Part shown: positions 58,295 through 64,000 of the stretch, piece by piece | How the letters are laid out: each line of letters opens with the position of its first letter | Numbering within the stretch: position 1 is the stretch's first letter | NCBI GenBank assembly: GCA_036557185.1 | Contig: DATBHZ010000117.1 | Coordinates: 1 to 64,000 of the forward strand | Reading direction: 5' to 3' | DNA length: 64,000 nucleotides | From: DATBHZ01 sp036557185 | GTDB lineage: Bacteria > Actinomycetota > Acidimicrobiia > IMCC26256 > JAENVU01 | Translations under genes and position numbers: made by a program | The notes under the pieces: generated by a model | Databases searched by the model: none | What the model saw: the letters and a program-made list of their open reading frames with translations, nothing else | What the model was told of the DNA's origin: nothing

Positions 58295-59357
58295 GACGGA
58301 TCCAAGCGTAGAGGGAAGGTGTGGGAACGAGGGCTGCACTACGGTCCGGAGGGTGCTGATCGTCGCGGACGATCCGATCTTCCTGCTCCACGACACGGGC
58401 CGCGGTCACCCAGAGCGTCCTCAGCGGCTGGGGGCAGTGCACGAAGGCATCGTCCACTCGGGTCTGCTGGACGCGCTCGTGCACGTCGATCCCCGCCCGG
58501 CCACCATCGACGAGCTGGCCGAGGTGCATCCAGAGGGCTACATCGAGGGGCTCGAGTCGCGCATCGCGCAAGGTCCGGGCTTCCTCGACGCGGATACGCG
58601 GGTCTCCGCGCAGTCGTGGGACGTGGCCCGCGCGGCTGCCGGGAGCGGAATCGACGCCCTGGAGCTGCTGGCCGCAGGTCGCGGTGCAGCAGCGTTCCTG
58701 GCGGTGCGTCCACCGGGCCACCACGCCCGTCCGTCGCAGGCGATGGGCTTCTGCCTGCTCAACAACGTCGCAGTGGCCGCTGCATCGCGGGTTCGGCTCG
58801 GCGAGCGCGTCGCGATCATCGACGTCGATGCGCATCACGGCAACGGGACGCAGGACGCGTTCTACGCAGATCCGCGCGTGCTGTACGTCTCGCTCCACCA
58901 ATGGCCCCTGTATCCCGGTACCGGCCGGCCGGAGGAGCAGGGGGCGGGCGCGGGGCTCGGCACCACGTGCAACATCCCCGTACCCGCCGGCACGACGGGC
59001 GACGTGTACCTGCGTGCGCTCGACGAGGTGGTCGAGCCGCTCGTGGAGGGTTTCGCCCCGGACTGGCTGCTGGTGTCCGTGGGCTTCGACGCGCACAGGG
59101 CCGATCCGCTGACGGGTCTCGGCCTGTCGGCAGGAGACTACGCAGCCGTCCTGCACCGCCTCTCCGGCTGGGCCCGCCCGGGGCGCCTGGCCGCCTTTCT
59201 CGAGGGTGGGTACGACCTCGACGCCGTGAGTGCCTCGGTAGCCGCCGGCATCCCCGAGCTCCTCGGCGACCGCGGCCCGATCGCCGCCGAGGAGCGTGCG
59301 ACGGCAGACGGTCCGGGGCTGGCGGCGATCGAGGTGGCCGCCGCCCTGTGGAGCTGA
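58293..59357 (+). CDS. HDAC-family deacetylase (AcuC/class II-like)
   Basis: About 354 residues of an arginase-fold zinc deacetylase. Active-site elements: GHPERPQRL, the His-His pair in RPPGHHARPSQAMGFC, zinc ligands in IDVDAHHGNGTQ and VGFDAHRADPLTG, and the C-terminal LEGGYDLDAV. Substrates may be acetyl-lysine proteins or acetylated small molecules such as polyamines. The start is uncertain: ATG 58293, or GTG 58353 which begins VLIVADDPIF, the usual N-terminus. Confidence 0.9.
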   Translation: MTDPSVEGRCGNEGCTTVRRVLIVADDPIFLLHDTGRGHPERPQRLGAVHEGIVHSGLLDALVHVDPRPATIDELAEVHPEGYIEGLESRIAQGPGFLDADTRVSAQSWDVARAAAGSGIDALELLAAGRGAAAFLAVRPPGHHARPSQAMGFCLLNNVAVAAASRVRLGERVAIIDVDAHHGNGTQDAFYADPRVLYVSLHQWPLYPGTGRPEEQGAGAGLGTTCNIPVPAGTTGDVYLRALDEVVEPLVEGFAPDWLLVSVGFDAHRADPLTGLGLSAGDYAAVLHRLSGWARPGRLAAFLEGGYDLDAVSASVAAGIPELLGDRGPIAAEERATADGPGLAAIEVAAALWS

Positions 59358-59488
59358 TCGCCGGGTGAGATCAGCCCTTCAGGGCACCTCGGGACCCGTC
59401 GATAACTCCCTCTGGTTGCCTCGCTGCCGCGTGAGGTGCGGCACGGCCGCGAGGAGGCAGGGAAGCCACCGGGGTGGAGGGGATAGCC

Positions 59489-60610
59489 GTGCTCGATCTG
59501 GACCAGCTCCTGCGTGACGCAGTGCAGCGTGCTGCGTCGGACGTCCACATCAAGGTGGGCTCGCCCCCGTTCGTCCGCGTCGACGGTGAGCTCATCCCCG
59601 CGCAGACGGAGCCCGTGACACAAGCGGACACCGAGCGCATCGCGTTCACGATCATGCCGAAGGTGCGCGCCGAGGAGTTCATCGAGCACCACGAGGCCGA
59701 CTTCGCGTACTCGCTCGCGGGGGTCGGCCGCTTCCGCGTCAACGTGATGAGCCAGCGCGGGTCCGTGGGAATCGTGCTCCGGCGCGTCCTCGCGGGGATC
59801 CCGTCGATCGAGGAGCTCGGTCTTCCTCCGGTTGTGCGCCGCCTGGCCGAGGAGCCGCGCGGCCTCGTGCTCGTGACCGGCCCGACCGGCTCGGGAAAGA
59901 CGACGAGCCTCGCGGCGATGATCGACCACATCAACGAGATCGAGTCGCGCCACATCGTGACGATCGAGGACCCGATCGAGATCCTGCACACCGACAAGAA
60001 GTCGCTCGTGAACCAGCGCGAGATCGGCACCGACACCGACGACTTCCACGTCGCGCTCAAGCGCGTGCTGCGGCAGGACCCGGACGTGATCCTGATCGGG
60101 GAGATGCGCGACCCCGAGACGGTCTGGGCGGCGCTGGCCGCCGCTGAGACCGGCCACCTCGTGTTCTCGACGCTGCACACGATGGGTGCGACCGAGACGA
60201 TCAACAGGGTGATCGACTTCTTCCCGCCGTTCCAGCAACAGCAGGTGCGGATGTCGCTGGCCGGCGCGCTCAAGGGCATCATCTCGCAGCGCCTGGTGCA
60301 GTGCTCCGACGGCCGCGGTCGCGTGCCGGCCATGGAGGTGCTCGTCGCCACCGGTCGTGTGTTCGACAAGATCGTCGACTCGGCGCAGACGCACGAGCTC
60401 GAGGAGCTGATCGCCGACGGCGAGTACTACGGCATGCAGACCTTCGACCAGAGCCTGCTCGGGCTGTACGCGACCGGTGTGATCACACGCCGCGACGCGC
60501 TCACCGCGTCGACCAAGACCCACGACCTGCGGCTCAAGCTCGACCAGTACGACCTGTCGCGCGCGCAGGAGGACTTCGAGGCCCAGCCCGCGGCGGCGAC
60601 CCCCGCATAG
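59489..60610 (+). CDS. pilT: Type IV pilus retraction ATPase PilT
   Basis: 373 residues. Walker A GPTGSGKTTSLAAM, Asp box and Walker B (DVILIGEMRDPETV), His box (TGHLVFSTLHTMGATETINR) and the PilT-type C-terminus. It hydrolyses ATP to depolymerise pili. The GTG at 59489 has GGAGGGG at good spacing. No pilB, pilC or prepilin peptidase gene lies in this window; the pilin-like genes are 36 kb away. Confidence 0.95.
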   Translation: MLDLDQLLRDAVQRAASDVHIKVGSPPFVRVDGELIPAQTEPVTQADTERIAFTIMPKVRAEEFIEHHEADFAYSLAGVGRFRVNVMSQRGSVGIVLRRVLAGIPSIEELGLPPVVRRLAEEPRGLVLVTGPTGSGKTTSLAAMIDHINEIESRHIVTIEDPIEILHTDKKSLVNQREIGTDTDDFHVALKRVLRQDPDVILIGEMRDPETVWAALAAAETGHLVFSTLHTMGATETINRVIDFFPPFQQQQVRMSLAGALKGIISQRLVQCSDGRGRVPAMEVLVATGRVFDKIVDSAQTHELEELIADGEYYGMQTFDQSLLGLYATGVITRRDALTASTKTHDLRLKLDQYDLSRAQEDFEAQPAAATPA

Positions 60611-60648
60611 CTCGGGGCCGGCGAACCGGTACAGGTCACAATGGGGGC

Positions 60649-62043
60649 GTGAACAGCCTCCCCGAGCGCGTGACCACGCTCCTTGCCCCCGGCGCGCCCG
60701 TGCAGCGCGTGGCGCGCGCCCTCGACGACGCCGGCTTCCAGTGCTATCTGGTCGGCGGCAGCGTGCGCGATGCGATCGTCGGCTCGCGGCCGGAGGAGTT
60801 CGACTTCGCGTCCGACGCCCCGACGGCCGACATCCGGCGTGTCCTCGGCCCCATCGCCGAGCAGCTGTGGGTCCAGGGAGAGAAGTTCGGGACCGTGGGC
60901 GCACGCATCGACGGGACCCCCTGCGAGGTCACGACCTTCCGTTCCGACGTGTATCACGCCGACAGCCGTAAGCCCGAGGTCGTCTTCGGGGACGACATCG
61001 AGACGGATCTCGGCCGGCGCGATTTCACCGTGAATGCCATGGCCTTGCGCCTGCCGGACCCGCTGCTCCTCGATCCGTACGACGGGATGCTCGACCTCGC
61101 GCAGCATCGCCTCCGTACGCCGCTCGATCCGAGCGTCTCGTTCGGCGACGATCCGCTGCGCATGATGCGCGCAGCTCGCTTCATCGCGCGGTTCGGGCTC
61201 GAGCCCGTCCCCGAGGTGCTGACCGCGGTCGAGCAGTACCGGACGCGGCTCGGTGCGATCGTGAGCATGGAGCGCATCCGGGACGAGCTGTCGAAGCTGC
61301 TCGTGCTGGACGACCCCTCGGCCGGCCTGTGGTTCCTGTCGCGGACGCGGCTGTCGGACGAGTTCTTCCCCGAGCTCAACGCGATGCAGCTCGAGCAGGA
61401 TCCGATCCACCGGCACAAGGACGTGCTGGCGCACACCATCGCCGTCGTCGCCAAGACCTCGCCCGATCTCGTGCTGCGGCTCGCCGCGCTTTTCCACGAC
61501 ATCGGCAAGCCGAAGACGCGATCCTTCGAACGCGGGCGCGCGTCGTTCCACCACCACGAGGTCGTCGGCGCGCGTATGACGCGCGAACGCCTCACGGCTC
61601 TGCGCTTTCCGGGAGCGGTGGTCGACGACGTGAGCCGGCTCGTCTACCTCCACCTGCGGATCCACACCTACTCGATGGGCTGGACCGACAGCGCCGTTCG
61701 CAGGTACGTGCGCGACGCCGGGGATCTCCTCGAGGCGCTCAACGAGCTCCAGCGGTGCGATTGCACCACGCGCGACGCGCGCAAGGCTCGCGCTCTCGAG
61801 GCGCGCATGGCGGAGCTCGAGGCGCGCATCGAGTCGCTCGCTGCCGAGGAGGAGCTGCGGGCGATCCGCCCGCCGCTCGACGGCCGCCAGGTGATGGAGT
61901 TCCTGGGTATCCCGCCAGGACGCGAGGTGGGCGAGGCCCTCGACTTCCTCCTCGAAGCGCGCTTGGAGGAAGGACCGATCAGCGACGCTGACGCGTACGA
62001 GCGTCTCGCGCGCTGGCGCGAGGAACGCGACCGTCAACCCTGA
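60649..62043 (+). CDS. pcnA: CCA-adding tRNA nucleotidyltransferase
   Basis: 464 residues. A class II polymerase-beta-type head (CYLVGGSVRDAIVG, the metal-binding FDFASDA, RRDFTVNAMAL), RNA-binding neck (DPLRMMRAARFIARFGLEPV) and an HD phosphohydrolase domain (LAALFHDIGKPKTR). It completes or repairs the 3' CCA of tRNAs, as needed for the two tRNAs here, neither of which encodes a full CCA. The location near DUF6049/murJ follows the mycobacterial order. Confidence 0.95.
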   Translation: MNSLPERVTTLLAPGAPVQRVARALDDAGFQCYLVGGSVRDAIVGSRPEEFDFASDAPTADIRRVLGPIAEQLWVQGEKFGTVGARIDGTPCEVTTFRSDVYHADSRKPEVVFGDDIETDLGRRDFTVNAMALRLPDPLLLDPYDGMLDLAQHRLRTPLDPSVSFGDDPLRMMRAARFIARFGLEPVPEVLTAVEQYRTRLGAIVSMERIRDELSKLLVLDDPSAGLWFLSRTRLSDEFFPELNAMQLEQDPIHRHKDVLAHTIAVVAKTSPDLVLRLAALFHDIGKPKTRSFERGRASFHHHEVVGARMTRERLTALRFPGAVVDDVSRLVYLHLRIHTYSMGWTDSAVRRYVRDAGDLLEALNELQRCDCTTRDARKARALEARMAELEARIESLAAEEELRAIRPPLDGRQVMEFLGIPPGREVGEALDFLLEARLEEGPISDADAYERLARWREERDRQP

Positions 62044-62068
62044 CTGACGCCGGTCGTGCCGAGCGCGC

Positions 62069-62689
62069 TCAGACTCCTTCTTTGCGCCCCCGCCAGATCA
62101 CGACCGTCGGCACCACCGGCCGCTGACTCTCCTCGGGAGCGAGCTCGACGAGCGCGTCGATCCGGAACCCGGCGCGCCCGAGGCCGGCGAACACACCACC
62201 CATCGTGTGGGGGTGGATGTTGCCGACCGGCTCGGGGTCGAAATAGGAGCGCGTGAGGTATGGACGGGCCAGCGGGAGCGCACCCTCCGGCTCGGCGTCG
62301 ATGGCGACGCAGAGGCCCACCGGATGGGGAAGCGCGAGCGTGAACCATGCACCGGGGCGCAGCACCCGGTGCGTCTGGCGGAACACGCGGTCGATGTCCT
62401 CGAGCGTTGCGAGGGAGAAGTCGCTGTACGCGATGTCGACCGAGTCGGCGCGCATGAACGCCAGATCCGCGAGGTTGCTGACGCGCAGGTCGATCCGGAC
62501 GTCCGCCTCCGTGGCCGCGGCGCGTGCCGCGTCGATGGCCTCCACAGACGGATCGACCGCGACCACCGTCGCACCTCGTTGTGCGAGCCGGATCGCGGTC
62601 GTTCCGTCGCCACAGCCGATCTCGAGGACCCGTTTCCCGGTGACGTCGCCGAGCAGCTTCTCGAGCGTCTCCTGGTGGTCGACCTTCAT
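62069..62689 (-). CDS. Class I SAM-dependent methyltransferase
   Basis: 206 residues. Motif I is VLEIGCGDGTTAIRLAQRG; motif II is in VVAVDPSVEAIDAARAAA, followed by VDIAYSDFSLATLEDIDRVF and RVLRPGAWFTLALPHP. Substrate unknown. It converges on pcnA and shares the strand with ino1, 31 bases downstream of it. Confidence 0.88.
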   Translation of the reverse strand: MKVDHQETLEKLLGDVTGKRVLEIGCGDGTTAIRLAQRGATVVAVDPSVEAIDAARAAATEADVRIDLRVSNLADLAFMRADSVDIAYSDFSLATLEDIDRVFRQTHRVLRPGAWFTLALPHPVGLCVAIDAEPEGALPLARPYLTRSYFDPEPVGNIHPHTMGGVFAGLGRAGFRIDALVELAPEESQRPVVPTVVIWRGRKEGV

Positions 62690-62720
62690 GCGCCGAACGT
62701 ATTACGGAATCATCCGGTGA

Positions 62721-63809
62721 CTACGTTCCCGCGGCGAACTCCTCGACCATCGCGTGCGCCACGTCGTCGTGGTACTGCACGGGCGGCGACTTCATGAAGT
62801 ACGCCGATGGACCGAGCAGCGGACCGCCGATCCCCCGGTCCTTGGCGAGCTTGGCGCAACGCAAGGCGTCGATGATGACGCCCGCGGAGTTCGGCGAGTC
62901 CCAGACCTCGAGCTTCATCTCGACGTTCAGCGGCACGTCACCGAAGTTGCGGCCCTCCAGTCGGATGTACGCCCACTTGCGATCCTCGAGCCACGCCACA
63001 TGGTCGGACGGACCGATGTGGACATCGTCCGCCTCGATCCCGTGGTCGATCTGGCTGGTCACGGCCTGCGTCTTCGAGATCTTCTTCGACTCGAGGCGCT
63101 CGCGCTCGAGCATGTTCTTGAAGTCCATGTTGCCGCCGACGTTGAGCTGGTACGTGCGGTCGAGCACCATGCCCCGGTCCTCGAACAGCCGGGCGAGGAT
63201 GCGGTGGACGATGGTGGCGCCGACCTGGCTCTTGATGTCGTCGCCGACGATCGGGACTCCTGCGTCGCTGAACTTCTTCGCCCAGACCGGATCGGACGCG
63301 ATGAAGACCGGGATGGCGTTGACGAACGCGACCCGGGCATCGAGGCAGGCCTGCGCGTAGTGCTTCTGCGCCTCTTCGGAGCCGACCGGGAGGTAGCTGA
63401 CGAGCACGTCGGCGCGGGAGTCACGCAGCACGGCCGCGACGTCCACGGCGGGTGCCGGGCTCTCCTCGATCGTTTGCTTGTAGTACTTGCCGAGCCCGTC
63501 GAGGGTGGGGCCCTTCTGGACCAGCACTCCGGTCTCGGGGACGTTCGAGAACCGGATGGTGTTGTTCTGGCCCGAGAACACGGCCTTGCCGAGATCCAGG
63601 CCGACCTTCGCGGCGTCCACGTCGAACGCAGCGACGAACTCGACGTCGCCAACGTGGTAACCGCCGAGCTCGACGTGCATCAGGCCGGGCACGGACTCGT
63701 TCGGGTCCGCGTGGCGGTAGTACTCGACGCCCTGCAGCAAGCTGCTCGCGCAGTTGCCGACACCGGCGATCGCCACTCGGATCTTGGCTCGGGGGGCGGT
63801 GGCGCTCAT
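62721..63809 (-). CDS. ino1: Inositol-3-phosphate synthase
   Basis: 362 residues of the actinobacterial myo-inositol-1-phosphate synthase type, which converts glucose-6-phosphate to inositol-phosphate for phosphatidylinositol and mycothiol. The N-terminus VAIAGVGNCASSLLQGVEYY, VSYLPVGSEEAQKHYAQACL, DDIKSQVGATIVHRIL and NVGGNMDFKNML are characteristic. The ATG overlaps the stop of a PadR regulator gene (ATGA), as in mycobacteria. Confidence 0.96.
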   Translation of the reverse strand: MSATAPRAKIRVAIAGVGNCASSLLQGVEYYRHADPNESVPGLMHVELGGYHVGDVEFVAAFDVDAAKVGLDLGKAVFSGQNNTIRFSNVPETGVLVQKGPTLDGLGKYYKQTIEESPAPAVDVAAVLRDSRADVLVSYLPVGSEEAQKHYAQACLDARVAFVNAIPVFIASDPVWAKKFSDAGVPIVGDDIKSQVGATIVHRILARLFEDRGMVLDRTYQLNVGGNMDFKNMLERERLESKKISKTQAVTSQIDHGIEADDVHIGPSDHVAWLEDRKWAYIRLEGRNFGDVPLNVEMKLEVWDSPNSAGVIIDALRCAKLAKDRGIGGPLLGPSAYFMKSPPVQYHDDVAHAMVEEFAAGT

Positions 63810-64000
63810 GCGGTTGCTCCTTGTGTGCGGGGTTGCCCGGAGTGCGGCGCACGCTGTGCGCGCTCACCCCGGATGAGGTCGTCGATCCATTCGAGGTCGC
63901 GCTCGGTTGAGCGGGTTCGGTGCTCCACGAGGGAGCTCGCGTACCGGTCGAGCGCGGTACCGGTCGTGCGGCGGGCGCGGGCGAGCCTGTCGGCGAGCTC
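63806..64000 (-). CDS. PadR-family regulator (3' part)
   Basis: The last 64 codons of a gene that continues past the right edge. They read ELADRLARARRTTGTALDRY and later ERDLEWIDDLIRGERAQRA, the pattern of the C-terminal coiled domain of PadR/AphA-type regulators. The stop overlaps the ino1 start (ATGA), and a PadR gene next to ino1 is conserved in actinobacteria, which supports the call. The DNA-binding domain is outside the window. Confidence 0.75.
   Translation of the reverse strand, partial: ELADRLARARRTTGTALDRYASSLVEHRTRSTERDLEWIDDLIRGERAQRAPHSGQPRTQGATA

Noticed and set aside
59368..59488. Cyclic-di-GMP riboswitch in the pilT leader
   Set aside because: Pilus genes often have one, but I do not find the GCAAACC and CGCAAAGC core segments; only loose similarity (GGGAAGCCACC).
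59138..60904. 588-codon minus-strand frame opposite pilT
   Set aside because: Antisense shadow of an unmistakable PilT; product without family features.
63847..63861. GCGCAC-GCT-GTGCGC hairpin upstream of ino1 as operator or terminator
   Set aside because: It lies inside the PadR coding sequence, has no U tract, and such short GC stems are frequent at this GC content.

Overview
This window is chromosomal DNA of a high-GC actinobacterium. It spans the replication origin and its conserved flanks. Gene content and order resemble the oriC region of Mycobacterium: pbpA-pknB-trpG-crgA, gyrB-gyrA-DUF3566-tRNA-Ile, dnaA-dnaN-recF, and rpmH-rnpA-yidD-yidC-jag-rsmG-parA-parB-cwlM-trxA-trxB-...-murJ-DUF6049-pcnA. 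Differences in gene order, the many GTG starts, and two F420-type (Ddn-like) proteins suggest an early-branching actinobacterium, perhaps of the Acidimicrobiia. That placement is an inference from gene content only. I see no rRNA, IS element, prophage or CRISPR array.

Layout. 0-4.2 kb: end of a class B PBP gene, the PASTA kinase PknB, a MutY-type glycosylase, a TrpG/PabA amidotransferase and CrgA (cell-wall and division control). 4.2-7.1 kb: thiolase, thioesterase and 3-hydroxyacyl-CoA dehydrogenase around a palindromic operator. 7.1-17.3 kb: accessory metabolism (orphan histidine kinase, PAP2-type membrane protein, beta-carbonic anhydrase, two Ddn-like proteins, one with a TetR gene and duplicated operators, a putative glycosyltransferase, DUF2252, FAD oxidoreductase, lipoprotein hydrolase). 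17.4-23.0 kb: an ECF sigma factor, a divergent anti-sigma-like membrane protein with a Gly/Asn/Lys repeat tail, and a chain of overlapping genes for three pilin-like proteins. 23.1-32.3 kb: a block between tRNA-Ala and tRNA-Ile holding zwf/GH15/SnoaL, MoxR/DUF58/transglutaminase and an oxidoreductase preceded by a 45-codon gene. 32.4-41.7 kb: DUF3566, gyrA, gyrB, dciA, recF, dnaN, dnaA, all leftward.

The origin lies in the dnaA-dnaN gap (40.05-40.25 kb). A perfect TTGTCCACA box, a GC-rich spacer and a run of DnaA-trio-like triplets lie in the order known for the basal unwinding element of Bacillus. Rightward genes run from rpmH to parB (42.1-47.8 kb), with two perfect parS palindromes before parA. 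L34 (rpmH) appears to be nested inside an N-terminally extended rnpA frame whose ATG lies four bases upstream of the rpmH GTG and shares its Shine-Dalgarno. This is the arrangement described for Thermus.

47.8-58.1 kb runs leftward again: a degenerate amidase of CwlM type, thioredoxin and its reductase, small membrane proteins, a catalytically complete Ser/Thr kinase with an extracellular discoidin-like domain, DegV, MurJ, DUF6049 and a GNAT acetyltransferase. In mycobacteria MurJ is fused to a pseudokinase with an extracellular sugar-binding-like domain, so the separate kinase here looks like an unfused, active counterpart. 58.3-64 kb: HDAC-family deacetylase, PilT ATPase, CCA-adding enzyme, methyltransferase, inositol-phosphate synthase and the end of a PadR regulator.

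The points most worth a second look are the nested rpmH/rnpA pair, the sigma factor-pseudopilin cassette, the origin architecture with DnaA-box clusters, and the MurJ-neighbour kinase.
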